Shown here in pieces: positions 23,305 through 32,121 of a stretch of DNA of 64,000 bases. Both the position numbers and the translations under genes were made by a program. Each line of letters opens with the position of its first letter. Positions within the stretch are counted from its first letter, which is position 1. The DNA is from CBDCCV01 sp965215025 (GTDB taxonomy: Bacteria > Bacteroidota > Rhodothermia > Rhodothermales > Salinibacteraceae). Location: assembly GCA_965215025.1 (NCBI GenBank), contig CBDCCV010000001.1:620001-684000 (forward strand), given 5' to 3'. Under the pieces are notes generated by a model that saw only the letters and a program-made list of their open reading frames with translations, was not told the origin of the DNA and made no database searches.

Positions 23305-25815
23305 ATGACACGCTTGCTTACGCTTACCTGCCTCATCACGCTGGGCCTGGCTTCGGCGGCTCATGCGCAGAGCGGGACGATCACCGGACGGGTCACGGAC
23401 GCCGGCTCACGCGGGCCGATCCCCGGCGTGAACGTCCGCCTCGTGGGGACGACCATCGGCGCGGCCACGGACGAAGACGGCGCCTTTGAGCTGATGGGCA
23501 TCGAGCCGGGCAGCTACACGCTCGCGGCCTCGTTCGTCGGCTACACGGCGCGGACGGTGCCCGTCGAGGTCGGAGCGGGCGAGACGGTGGAGCTGGATAT
23601 CACGATGGAAGAGGGCCTTTTCGAGGGCGACGAGATCGTGATCTCCGGCTCGCAAAGCCCCGAGAAGCTCACCGACACGCCCGCCACCATCGAACTCATT
23701 ACGGCGGCCGACATCCAGTTTCTGCCCACGTACAACCCCGGCGAACTCCTGGCGCGGCAGAAGGGCGTGGACTACTTCCGCGCGGGCGTGGCGACGCCGG
23801 CCATCAACGTGCGCGGCTTCAACTCGAACTTCAACGCGAAAAACCTGCAAGTCACCGACCACCGCTACTCGACGCTCGTGGCCACGGGGCTGCCCTTCGG
23901 TCCGCTCGACCCGGTCATCGCCGAGGACATCGCGCAGCAGGAGATCGTGCTCGGCCCCAACGGCGCGCTCTACGGCCCCAACGCGCACAACGGCCTCGTG
24001 AACACGATCACGAAAGACCCGCGCACCTCCGAGGGCACGATCATCAACGCGCAGGCGGGGAACCAGAGCACGTTCGGCGGCTCGATCCGCCACGCGCAGC
24101 AGTTTAGCGAGCAGTTCGCCTTCAAGGCCAACCTCGGCTACTCGCGTGCGGAGGAGTTCGCCTTTGCCGACTCGGTGTACATTGACCGGCGCGGGCCGGA
24201 CGGCCAGGTGTACGCGCCGGGCACGCCCGCAGCGGAAAGGGACGGCGTGAACGAGGGCTACGACGAGTACCGGCTCGACAACGACGTGGAGTTTTTGAAG
24301 GGGAGCGCCGCTTTGTACTACACGCCGGGCGGCGGCAACACGGACGTCATCCTTAACTACGCCGGCTCGAACAGTACCTACCTCTCGCCCACGAACGTCG
24401 GCCGCAACCAGATCAAGGACTGGCGCATCCACGTCCTGCAGGCGCGCGTGGTGGCGCCGAAGTTCTTCGCGCAGGCGTACTACACCATCAGCCGCACGGA
24501 CGACACGTACTCCATCGACGACCGCACGAAGGCGTACTACCGCGCCATCGACGCAGGGATGTCCGAAGGCGAGGCCGAGGAAGCCTCGCTCCAAAGCGGC
24601 GCCGTGTTCGTGGACGACTCGCGCCGCATCAACGCCGAGGGGCAGTACCGCGACATTTTTGCGGACGTGCTTGAGGTGACCGCCGGTGTGCAGTGGCAGC
24701 GCGACCTGGCCGACAGCCGGGGCAGCTACCTGCTCGATCAGGACGGCGCCATCACCGTGGACCAGGTGGGCGCCTACGGGCAGATCGCGGGCGACCTGCC
24801 GGCGGGCCTGCGCGCCGTGTTCGCCTTCCGCGCGGACAACCACGAGGTCTACGGCTTCAACTTTCTTCCTAAGGCGGCGCTCCTCTACAAGGTGGGCGAA
24901 AACAGCACGCTGCGCGCCACCTACGGCCGCGGCATCGCCGCTCCGACGATCCTGAACCAGTACGGCCAGCTCTTCGGCGGCCTCATCTTGGGCAACGCTG
25001 AGGGGTTTACTGTCCTCACCTTCGACGCCGAGGGCAACGTCACAGGCACGCGCGAGGTCGAAAAGCAGGACGTCGAGAAGCTGCAGACCTTCGAGGTCGG
25101 GTTCAAAGGCCTCCTGGGCGGCAAGTTCTTTGCCGACGTGAACGCCTACTACAACATCTCCGAGGACTTCCTCAGCCCCGTCACTGTGATCGGCGTGGCG
25201 ACGCACCGGGGCGAGACGCCCATCCAGGAGGTGCAGCCGGCCTTCGGCATCTACAACGGCCTCGTGGCCACGTACGTCAACTTCGGGCAGTTCAACACGT
25301 ACGGCGCCGACTTCGGCCTGACGTACTTCCCCACCGAGGCGCTCTCGGCCACGCTCAACTACTCCTTTTTCGACATCGCCTTTGACGAGGACAACCTCGA
25401 AGAGAACGACTTCAATGGCGACGGCGTGGTGAACAAGCTCGACCACCTCGTCAACGCGCCCAACAACAAGGCCTCGCTGGCCTTCAACTACAACGGCGCG
25501 CGCTTCTTCGGCTCAACGTTCTTCCGCTACGTCCAGGAGTACGACTACTTCTCGAGCTTCCAGATCGCGGCCGAGACGCAGGACCTCGTCTACCGCGGCA
25601 CGCCCGTGGTCGAAGACGCGCCGGGGACCGACTCGTACAATTACGGCCCGCTCGGCGGCTTCCTCACGGTGGACGTGGGACTGGGCTACAAGATCAGCGA
25701 CAACCTCCGCGTTTCGGGCCAAGTCACGAACCTTTTCGACACGGAAGTGCGCGAGTTCACCGCCTCGCCGTTTATCGGCCGGCTCTTCTCCATCAGCACG
25801 CGCTACGAGTTCTGA
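23305..25815 (+). CDS. TonB-dependent outer-membrane receptor with CarboxypepD_reg-like domain
   Basis: An 836-residue receptor from MTRLLTLTCLITLGLASAAHA, which is a Sec signal peptide cleaved near AHA-QS. Residues about 22-110 form the CarboxypepD_reg-like domain (GTITGRVTDAGSRGPIPGVN). The plug follows (DTPATIELITAADIQFLPTY ... VRGFNSNF ... VLGPNGALYGPNAHNGLVN). The beta-barrel ends with the usual terminal Phe (FSISTRYEF). The substrate is unknown; there is no SusD partner. The upstream GbsR/MarR gene and its palindromes suggest ligand-controlled expression. I chose 23305 since the frame extends upstream but only from here is there a signal peptide. Confidence 0.93.
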   Translation: MTRLLTLTCLITLGLASAAHAQSGTITGRVTDAGSRGPIPGVNVRLVGTTIGAATDEDGAFELMGIEPGSYTLAASFVGYTARTVPVEVGAGETVELDITMEEGLFEGDEIVISGSQSPEKLTDTPATIELITAADIQFLPTYNPGELLARQKGVDYFRAGVATPAINVRGFNSNFNAKNLQVTDHRYSTLVATGLPFGPLDPVIAEDIAQQEIVLGPNGALYGPNAHNGLVNTITKDPRTSEGTIINAQAGNQSTFGGSIRHAQQFSEQFAFKANLGYSRAEEFAFADSVYIDRRGPDGQVYAPGTPAAERDGVNEGYDEYRLDNDVEFLKGSAALYYTPGGGNTDVILNYAGSNSTYLSPTNVGRNQIKDWRIHVLQARVVAPKFFAQAYYTISRTDDTYSIDDRTKAYYRAIDAGMSEGEAEEASLQSGAVFVDDSRRINAEGQYRDIFADVLEVTAGVQWQRDLADSRGSYLLDQDGAITVDQVGAYGQIAGDLPAGLRAVFAFRADNHEVYGFNFLPKAALLYKVGENSTLRATYGRGIAAPTILNQYGQLFGGLILGNAEGFTVLTFDAEGNVTGTREVEKQDVEKLQTFEVGFKGLLGGKFFADVNAYYNISEDFLSPVTVIGVATHRGETPIQEVQPAFGIYNGLVATYVNFGQFNTYGADFGLTYFPTEALSATLNYSFFDIAFDEDNLEENDFNGDGVVNKLDHLVNAPNNKASLAFNYNGARFFGSTFFRYVQEYDYFSSFQIAAETQDLVYRGTPVVEDAPGTDSYNYGPLGGFLTVDVGLGYKISDNLRVSGQVTNLFDTEVREFTASPFIGRLFSISTRYEF

Positions 25816-25872
25816 AGCGCCTTTGACGATCACGCCCCCCGCTCGCCGGCAGACCCGAAGCGCCCGACGCAC

Positions 25873-26622
25873 ATGCCTGACACGTCCGCACGCCGCCTTG
25901 AAAACCGCGTCGCCATCATCACCGGCGCGAGCCGTGGGATCGGCCGCGCCACCGCCGAGCGCTTCGCCCAAGAAGGCGCCGCCGTCGTGGTCGCCGACGT
26001 GGACGAGGAGGCCGGCCACGCACTCGCTGAGGAGATCGGAAACGGCGCGCTCTTCGTCCGCACCGACGTGGCCGAGCCGGGCGACGCCGAGGCGCTCGTC
26101 CGGCAAACGCTCGACGCCTTCGGGCAGGTGGACATCCTCGTCAACAACGCCGGCATCACGCGTGACGCCTCGCTGAAGAAGATGACGGCGGAGCAGTTCG
26201 ACGCCGTGCTCCGCGTGAACCTGCGGGGCGTCTTCGCCTGCACGCGGGCCGTCGTCCCGCCGATGACGGAGGCGGGCTACGGGCGCATCTTGAGCGCCGC
26301 TTCCGTCGTGGCGCACCACGGCAACTTCGGCCAGACGAACTACGTCGCCGCCAAGGCCGGCGTGATCGGCATGACGAAGACGTGGGCGCGCGAATTGGGC
26401 CGCAAAGGGATCACCGTGAACGCCGTGGCGCCCGGCTTTATCGACACGGAGATGGCGCGCGCCGTGCCCGAGAAGGTGCTCCAGGACGTAGTCGAGAAGA
26501 CGCCGCTCCAGCGCCTCGGCGCGCCCGAGGAGGTGGCCGCCGCCTACGCTTTCCTCGCCTCCGAAGAGGCCGGCTTCATCACCGGCGCCGTCTTGAACGT
26601 GGACGGCGGGCTGGTGGTGTAG
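25873..26622 (+). CDS. Short-chain dehydrogenase (FabG / acetoacetyl-CoA reductase-like)
   Basis: A 249-residue classical SDR. The cofactor loop is ITGASRGIGRAT, the NNAG motif is LVNNAGITRDAS, catalytic residues are Ser in SAASVVAH, and YxxxK in NYVAAKAGV. The ITRD and the PGFIDTEM segment are typical of FabG/PhaB 3-oxoacyl reductases; Asp at the end of strand 2 (VADVDEEAG) raises the possibility of NADH use. It sits 57 bases after the TonB receptor and just before the KAS III-like gene, suggesting fatty-acyl or PHA-precursor metabolism. Confidence 0.9.
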   Translation: MPDTSARRLENRVAIITGASRGIGRATAERFAQEGAAVVVADVDEEAGHALAEEIGNGALFVRTDVAEPGDAEALVRQTLDAFGQVDILVNNAGITRDASLKKMTAEQFDAVLRVNLRGVFACTRAVVPPMTEAGYGRILSAASVVAHHGNFGQTNYVAAKAGVIGMTKTWARELGRKGITVNAVAPGFIDTEMARAVPEKVLQDVVEKTPLQRLGAPEEVAAAYAFLASEEAGFITGAVLNVDGGLVV

Positions 26623-26638
26623 CCGGGCCGCCCTACCC

Positions 26639-26667
26639 GTAGGGGCACATCGCCGATGTGCCCCTAC
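26639..26667. repeat. 29-nt palindrome (REP-like), family member 2
   Basis: Perfect 14-base arms (GTAGGGGCACATCG and CGATGTGCCCCTAC) around a single C. It lies 17 bases after the SDR stop and 18 before the KAS III-like start, so the mRNA could fold a strong hairpin between two co-directional genes. Same architecture as 19662, 30991 and 38347. Confidence 0.9.
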
Positions 26668-26684
26668 ACCGAGAAACTAAAATC

Positions 26685-27689
26685 ATGATGTCCAGAGCAC
26701 AGATCATCGGCACGGGCCTCTACGCGCCGGAGCGCGTCGTGACGAACGGCTACTTCGACCGGCTCTACGGCGAGGACGTGGACGACTTCCTGCGCGCGCG
26801 CCGCAACATCACCGAGCGCCGTTACGCCGACGAGGACGAGGCCACCTCCGACCTCGCCACCGAGGCGGCGCACCAAGCGCTCGGCAAGGCCGGCATCGGG
26901 GTCGAGGACGTAGACCTCATCATAGTCTCGACGGACACGCCGGACTTCCTCTCGCCCTCGACGGCGGCCGTGGTGCAAAGCAAGCTCGGCGCGCGGAAGG
27001 CGGCCACGTTCGACCTCAACACGGCGTGCGCAGGCTACGTCACCGCGCTCGACGTGGCGCGCAAGTTTGTCGAGGCCGACGGCGCGCGCTACCGCCACGT
27101 GCTCGTCATCGGCGCCTACCTCATGAGCCGCTTTATTGACTTCGAGCAGAAGAACACGGCCTCGCTCTTTGCCGACGGCGCCGGCGCGGCCGTCCTCCGC
27201 GCTTCGGATGGCGAGGCGGGCATCCTGGCAAGCCGGCTCAAATCCGAAGGGCAGTTTTACGGCAACATGGGGATCTACACCGGCGGCACGGCCGCGCCCA
27301 TCACCGAGGCGAACGGGCGCATCCAGCAGCTCGAGTTCCGGAAGAAATTCCCCGACGGCTTCAACCCAGATCACTGGACAACGCTCGTGCACGAGCTGTC
27401 GGGCGAGCTTGGCGTGACGCCTTCGGACGTGGACCGCTACTTCTTCACGCAGATCAACGTCGAGAGCATCTGGGAAACCCTCAGCCGCCTCGGCCTCCCA
27501 CGCGAAAAGGCGCACAACGTGATGGACCGCTTCGGTTACACCGGCAACGCCTGCATCGCCATGGCGCTGGCCGACGCCGACGCGCAAGGGAAGCTTCAGC
27601 GCGGCGACCTCGTCTTCCTCATCGCCTCCGGCGGCGGCGCCGCCATCGCCGGGATGGCGCTGCGGTGGGCGGGGCGCGAGAAACGGTGA
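26685..27689 (+). CDS. KAS III (FabH)-like thiolase-superfamily protein lacking the usual His/Asn
   Basis: About 334 residues; ATG codons at 26685 and 26688 are both possible (MMSRAQIIGTGLYAPERVVT). The FabH fold is clear: nucleophile Cys at about 114 in DLNTACAGYVTAL, FADGAGAAVL, and a C-terminal GDLVFLIASGGGAAIAGMAL. In FabH the second half carries PHQAN and YGNTS, which supply the catalytic His and Asn. Here the aligned segments read YFFTQINVES and RFGYTGNACI, placing Thr and Tyr at those positions. It may belong to a KAS III subgroup with altered chemistry. Context: SDR upstream, symporter and acyl-CoA ligase downstream. Confidence 0.88.
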   Translation: MMSRAQIIGTGLYAPERVVTNGYFDRLYGEDVDDFLRARRNITERRYADEDEATSDLATEAAHQALGKAGIGVEDVDLIIVSTDTPDFLSPSTAAVVQSKLGARKAATFDLNTACAGYVTALDVARKFVEADGARYRHVLVIGAYLMSRFIDFEQKNTASLFADGAGAAVLRASDGEAGILASRLKSEGQFYGNMGIYTGGTAAPITEANGRIQQLEFRKKFPDGFNPDHWTTLVHELSGELGVTPSDVDRYFFTQINVESIWETLSRLGLPREKAHNVMDRFGYTGNACIAMALADADAQGKLQRGDLVFLIASGGGAAIAGMALRWAGREKR

Positions 27690-27691
27690 TA

Positions 27692-27755
27692 CGAGGAAAT
27701 AAGGAGACGATGCGCTCAAGCTAACTCGTCGTCTCTTCCATTTTTCGTTTCCTCG
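27692..27755. repeat. Imperfect palindrome of GAGACGA/CGAGGAAA words
   Basis: The left arm (27692-27710) is CGAGGAAATAAGGAGACGA. The right arm (about 27726-27755) is its loose reverse complement, starting TCGTCGTCTC and ending GTTTCCTCG. It sits between the KAS III-like gene and the symporter. Related words occur at 12998-13082 and 49940-50036. Confidence 0.55.
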
Positions 27756-27802
27756 GCTCTTCTTTGCGCTCCCTCCCCACTCACCCTCTCACCCTTTCCC
27801 AA

Positions 27803-29293
27803 ATGACCGACACAACCATCGCCTGGCTCTTTTTCGGCGCGTACCTCGTGCTGATCTCGGCGGCGGCCACGTGGGGCATCCGGAAGGTGACGGGGTTCAT
27901 GTCGTTCTCGGTGGGGAGCCGGCAGGTGAGTCCGGTGTTCGTGGGGCTGTCCTTGGCGGCGAACCTGACGAGCGCGGCCACCTTCGTCATCAATCCGGGG
28001 CTGCTTTACCTGTACGGCGTCTCGGGCTTTTTGGGCTACGCCGTCGCCACGCCGCTCGGCATCGTCTTGGGGCTGACGGTGCTCTCGAAGGCGTTCCGCC
28101 GCGTGGGCGACGAGTTCACTGTGCTCACCGTGCCGCAGTGGATCGGCGACCGCTTTGGGGACAAGCGCCTCGCCGTCTTTTTCGCCGTGGCGAGTCTTTT
28201 GCAGATCACGTTCCTCGTCCTCATCACCGTGGGGCTGACGCTCGTGCTCAGGAGCGTTTTAGAAATCCCCACGCTCGTGGCGATGGCGATTGTGATTATT
28301 TTTCCGCTCGTGTACATCATGCTCGGCGGCGCCTCGGCGCACACGCTCACGAACACGGCGCAGGCCATCATCATGCTCGTCGTGGCCGTGCTGCTCATCG
28401 GCTCGGGGCTGGAGTACTTCGCGGGCGGGGTGGACGGCTTTTTGGCGCGGCTGCGGGCGGTGGACCCGCTTCTGGCGCAGCCGACGAATCCGCAAAGTCT
28501 GCTCTTCCGCGATTGGTTCGAGGTGTTCGTGGCGAACTTCGTGATCGGCGTGGCGGTGATTACGCAGCCGCACGTGATCTCGAAGGCGCTCTACCTCAAC
28601 AGCGAGCGCGACGTGAACAAGTACCTTATCACGGGCTTCGTCGCGCTCGTCTTCTTCTTTAGCGTCTTGGCCGTGGGCCTCTACGCGCGCATCCTCATGC
28701 CGGAGGCCGGCCTGCCGCCGGACCAGATTGTGCCGGCCTACATCGTCGAGGTGTTCTCGCCCGTGGCTCGCTCGGTGGTGATGATCGGCCTCGTGGCCGC
28801 CGGCTTCTCCACGATGGAGGGCCTCCTCGTGGCGCTCTCGACCATTTTCTCGAACGACCTCTACCGCCACTTCGCCCGGCGGCGCGGCACGCTCTCAGAT
28901 GAGGAGATCGACCGGCGCGGCATCCGCTACAGCAAGGTTTTCCTCCTCGTCCTCGCGCCCGTGGTGGCGGTTATCGCGTACGGGCAGATCGTCAGCCCGG
29001 ACCTCTCCGTAGCGATCCTGGCGCAGAACGGCGTCTACGCCCTCTTCTCGGCCACGTTCGCGCCCATCCTCTTCGGCATTTTTTCCAGCCGGATCACGCG
29101 CGGCGGCGTTTTCGCGGCGGCGGTGACGGCGCTCCTCGTCCACTTCGGCGTGTACTACGGCGGCCTCACAATGTACGCGAACAACCCCGCCGTGCCGGCC
29201 ACGTTTGCCCTTTTTGCCAGCACGCTCGTGGCCGCCGGCTCGCTCTTTTTCGCGCCGAAGAAAGAGACGGCCGAGCGGCAGGCGACGGTGTGA
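27803..29293 (+). CDS. Sodium:solute symporter (SSS family)
   Basis: A 496-residue permease from MTDTTIAWLFFGAYLVLISA with about 13 hydrophobic helices. The family pattern shows in FSVGSRQVSPVFVGLSLAAN, then VPQWIGDRFGDKRLAVFFAV, and VAAGFSTMEGLLVALSTIFS, where the Ser/Thr residues of helix 8 normally help bind Na+. It imports an organic solute with Na+; the substrate is not predictable. The acyl-CoA ligase starts about 100 bases downstream, so the solute might be a carboxylate that the ligase activates. That link is inference. Confidence 0.92.
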   Translation: MTDTTIAWLFFGAYLVLISAAATWGIRKVTGFMSFSVGSRQVSPVFVGLSLAANLTSAATFVINPGLLYLYGVSGFLGYAVATPLGIVLGLTVLSKAFRRVGDEFTVLTVPQWIGDRFGDKRLAVFFAVASLLQITFLVLITVGLTLVLRSVLEIPTLVAMAIVIIFPLVYIMLGGASAHTLTNTAQAIIMLVVAVLLIGSGLEYFAGGVDGFLARLRAVDPLLAQPTNPQSLLFRDWFEVFVANFVIGVAVITQPHVISKALYLNSERDVNKYLITGFVALVFFFSVLAVGLYARILMPEAGLPPDQIVPAYIVEVFSPVARSVVMIGLVAAGFSTMEGLLVALSTIFSNDLYRHFARRRGTLSDEEIDRRGIRYSKVFLLVLAPVVAVIAYGQIVSPDLSVAILAQNGVYALFSATFAPILFGIFSSRITRGGVFAAAVTALLVHFGVYYGGLTMYANNPAVPATFALFASTLVAAGSLFFAPKKETAERQATV

Positions 29294-29360
29294 GGCGACG
29301 TGGGCGTGACGAATCGGCAGGAGGGCATGGTGAATCATGTCCCTATGGTTTTTTCGGGCG

Positions 29361-29394
29361 GGATCGAAAATCCGCAATCGGAAATCAAAAATCG
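29361..29394. repeat. Iterated ATCGAAAATC-type repeat just before the acyl-CoA ligase
   Basis: The stretch is built from degenerate copies of one word: ATCGAAAATC, AATCGGAAATC, ATCAAAAATCG. Such word-iterated spacers are known from many bacterial intergenic regions. It stops one base before the chosen ligase start codon. Confidence 0.6.
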
Positions 29395-29395
29395 A

Positions 29396-30925
29396 ATGAT
29401 GGTTCGCACGGACTGGCTGGAACGGCACGCGCTTTACACGCCCGAGGCGACGGCGCTCGTGTGGGCGCCTTCGGGCCGCGCGCTCTCCTTTGCCGAGTGC
29501 CACGCGGCGGGCGAGGCGCTGGCGGCGGCGCTCGCCACGGAGCACGGCCTCTGCAAGGGCGACCGCATCGCCGTTTTGGCCGAGAACACCTTGGAGCACG
29601 TCCTGCTCTTCTTTGCGGCGCAGAAGGCGGGCTTCGTCCTCGTCCCGTTCAACTTCCGGCTGGCCGCGCCCGAGCTTCAGCACCTTGCCCAAGACAGCGA
29701 CCCGGCACTGCTTTTCTTCTCGGAAGACTACGCAGAGACGTCGGGAACGCTCAGCACCAAAGCGGAACGGCTGCCGCTCTCCGAGGTGGAGGCGCTGCTC
29801 GACGGGCCGGAGCGCGAGGCGGAGCACGCGGAGGTCGGCCTCGATGACCCGCTGATGATCCTCTACACCTCGGGCACGACGGGGAAGCCGAAGGGCGCCA
29901 TAATCTCGCACGGGATGCTGTTTTGGAACGCCGTCAACACGGCCCTGCGGCTCGACCTCACGGCGGCGGACCGCTCCTTCAACGCCGCGCCGTTTTACCA
30001 CACGGGCGGGTGGAACGTGCTCCTCACCCCGTTCCTGCACCGCGGCGCCACGACGTTTCTCTTCGACGCTTTTGATGCCGAAGCCGTCCTGCGCCTGTGC
30101 GAAGAGGAAAAACTGACGATCCTCTGGGGCGTCCCGACGATGCTCAAGATGATGGCCGAGAATAAGGCGTTCGCCGGCGTCACGCTGGAGCGCGTGCGCT
30201 ACGCCATCGTCGGCGGCGAGGCCATGCCGGCGCCCTTGATCCGCACGTGGCAGAACAAGGGCGTGCCCATCCGCCAGGGCTTCGGGATGACGGAGGTGGG
30301 CGTGAACTGCTTCTCCTTGCCCGAGCGCGACGCCCTCCGGAAAATCGGCTCCATCGGCCTGCCTAATTTTTATCTGGACGCGCGCGTGGTGGACGCGGCT
30401 GGAGCGGAGGTGCCGCTCGGCGCAACGGGCGAACTCCTCATGCGCGGCCCCGTCGTCACGCCCGGCTACTGGCGCAACCCAGAGGCTACTGCGGAAGCCA
30501 TTTGCGACGGGTGGTTCTACACGGGCGACCTCGTGCGCCAGGACGACGAGGGCTACTTCTACGTCGTCGGGCGCAAAAAGGAGATGTACATCTCAGGCGG
30601 CGAGAACGTGTACCCGGCCGAGGTCGAGGCCGCCCTCTACGCGCACGGTTCGGTCCGGGAAGCTGCCGTCGTCGGTGTGGCGGACGAGCGGTGGGGCGAG
30701 GCGGGCGTGGCCTTCGTCGCCGGCCGAGACGACGCTGCTTTAGACGGAGACGAACTGCTCGCGCATTGCCGCGCGCGCCTGGCGAAGTACAAGGTGCCGC
30801 GCGAGATCCGCTTCGTGAGCGAACTGCCGAAAGGCCACAGCGGCAAGGTGCAGAAACGCGCGCTGGCCGAGCGCGTGCGAGGCGAGGCGGCAGCGCCAAC
30901 GAGCCGAGACGGCCCGGCGCCGTAA
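29396..30925 (+). CDS. AMP-forming acyl-CoA synthetase/ligase
   Basis: About 509 residues from MMVRTDWLERHALYTPEATA; ATG at 29396 and 29399 are equivalent choices, and the open frame upstream is repeat sequence. ANL-superfamily motifs are complete: P-loop ILYTSGTTGKPKGA, IVGGEAMPAPLI then RQGFGMTEVG, GWFYTGDL, hinge KKEMYISGGENVYPAEVE, and the catalytic Lys in PKGHSGKVQKRAL. It activates a carboxylic acid to its CoA ester through an acyl-adenylate. Medium/long-chain fatty-acid-like or CaiC-like use is likely but not fixed. Neighbours (symporter, hydrolase, SDR, KAS III) suggest an acyl-handling unit. Confidence 0.93.
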   Translation: MMVRTDWLERHALYTPEATALVWAPSGRALSFAECHAAGEALAAALATEHGLCKGDRIAVLAENTLEHVLLFFAAQKAGFVLVPFNFRLAAPELQHLAQDSDPALLFFSEDYAETSGTLSTKAERLPLSEVEALLDGPEREAEHAEVGLDDPLMILYTSGTTGKPKGAIISHGMLFWNAVNTALRLDLTAADRSFNAAPFYHTGGWNVLLTPFLHRGATTFLFDAFDAEAVLRLCEEEKLTILWGVPTMLKMMAENKAFAGVTLERVRYAIVGGEAMPAPLIRTWQNKGVPIRQGFGMTEVGVNCFSLPERDALRKIGSIGLPNFYLDARVVDAAGAEVPLGATGELLMRGPVVTPGYWRNPEATAEAICDGWFYTGDLVRQDDEGYFYVVGRKKEMYISGGENVYPAEVEAALYAHGSVREAAVVGVADERWGEAGVAFVAGRDDAALDGDELLAHCRARLAKYKVPREIRFVSELPKGHSGKVQKRALAERVRGEAAAPTSRDGPAP

Positions 30926-30990
30926 TCTTCCTCATCCGCCGCCACAAAATGCCGCACGGCAAGTGGTGGAAGAAACAAGCTGGCGTTGGC

Positions 30991-31019
30991 GTAGAGACGT
31001 GACGGCGTCACGTCTCTAC
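30991..31019. repeat. 29-nt palindrome (REP-like), family member 3
   Basis: Perfect 14-base arms GTAGAGACGTGACG and CGTCACGTCTCTAC around one G. It is followed by CGGGCGGGCG, similar to the CGGGAG after member 1. Located in the 250-base spacer between the ligase and the hydrolase. Confidence 0.9.
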
Positions 31020-31177
31020 CGGGCGGGCGTGCCAGACTCATCAATCACCCCGCTTGGAGCCTGCCGAGCTTGTCCCGGCACCGGGGGCACCGGAGGCACC
31101 CCTCCTGACCAGGGGGGACCTCGATGCGCGGGGACATTCTCATTCGTCAAACAGTTCCCACCAAACGCCGCCCCGCT

Positions 31178-32116
31178 ATGCTTCTCCTCATCCTCGGCCT
31201 GCTCATGCCCTTCAATCCCGTCGCCCTCGACTCCACGCAGACGGCGGCGCTGCCCTTCTACCCCGCCCCCATTGACACGGTCGAAGTCGGCGGGCGGCCC
31301 GTGGCGTTTTACGACAGCGGCGGCGCAGGCGAGCCGGTCCTTTTCGTGCACGGCCTCGGGTCGAACCTCTCGTTCTGGCGCGAAAACCTCGTGGCGTTTG
31401 AAGAGGCCGGCTACCGCGCCTTGGCGCTCGACCTCCCCGGCTACGGCCTCTCCGGCAAAGCCGACGTGCCGGGCACGATGCCGTTTTTTGCCGAAACCGT
31501 CGCCGGCTTTTTAGGCGCGCTCGGCGTGGAGGAGGCGCACTACGTGGGCCTTTCGATGGGCGGGCAGGTGGGCCTGACGTTCGCGCTGGAGCACCCGGAG
31601 CGTTTGAGAAAGCTCGTCCTCGTCTCGCCGGCGGGGATCGAGACGTTCACCGACGAGGAGGCCGCCGCGCTCACCGGGCTGATGACGCCCGAGGCCATCC
31701 AGAACACGCCCCCAGCGCAGGTGCGGCAGAACATCGCGCTCAACTTCGCCGCCTATGATTCGGCCCGCTACGGGTGGATCTTCGAGCAGCGCCAGGCGCT
31801 CCGCCAGCAGGCCGACTACGCGAGCTACGCCGAGGCCAACGCGCGCGCCATAGCCGGGATGCTCGACGGCCCCGTCTTTGACCGGCTCGGTGAGGTCGAG
31901 GCGCCTACGCTCGTCCTCTTCGGCACGGGCGATAAGCTCATCCCCAACCGCTTCCTCCACCCGGAGCTTACGGCCGAGGCCGTCGCGCAGTCCGCCGCAG
32001 CAGCACTGCCGAACGCTAAGCTCCAAATGATCGAGGACGCCGGCCACCTGCTCATCATCGAGCGGCCCGAGGCGTTTAGCAGCGCCGTGCTCGCTTTCTT
32101 GGAAAGCGAGGAGTAG
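31178..32116 (+). CDS. Alpha/beta hydrolase, probably exported
   Basis: A 312-residue hydrolase from MLLLILGLLMPFNPVALDST; this start gives a hydrophobic N-terminus that could be a signal peptide, while the frame is open to 31124. The oxyanion segment is VLFVHGLGSNLSFW, the nucleophile elbow GLSMGGQVG, the acid FGTGDKLIP and the His EDAGHLLIIERP. The pattern fits the epoxide hydrolase/haloperoxidase/esterase group. It is convergent with the sulfatase, with only five bases between stops. Confidence 0.9.
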   Translation: MLLLILGLLMPFNPVALDSTQTAALPFYPAPIDTVEVGGRPVAFYDSGGAGEPVLFVHGLGSNLSFWRENLVAFEEAGYRALALDLPGYGLSGKADVPGTMPFFAETVAGFLGALGVEEAHYVGLSMGGQVGLTFALEHPERLRKLVLVSPAGIETFTDEEAAALTGLMTPEAIQNTPPAQVRQNIALNFAAYDSARYGWIFEQRQALRQQADYASYAEANARAIAGMLDGPVFDRLGEVEAPTLVLFGTGDKLIPNRFLHPELTAEAVAQSAAAALPNAKLQMIEDAGHLLIIERPEAFSSAVLAFLESEE

Positions 32117-32121
32117 CGCGG

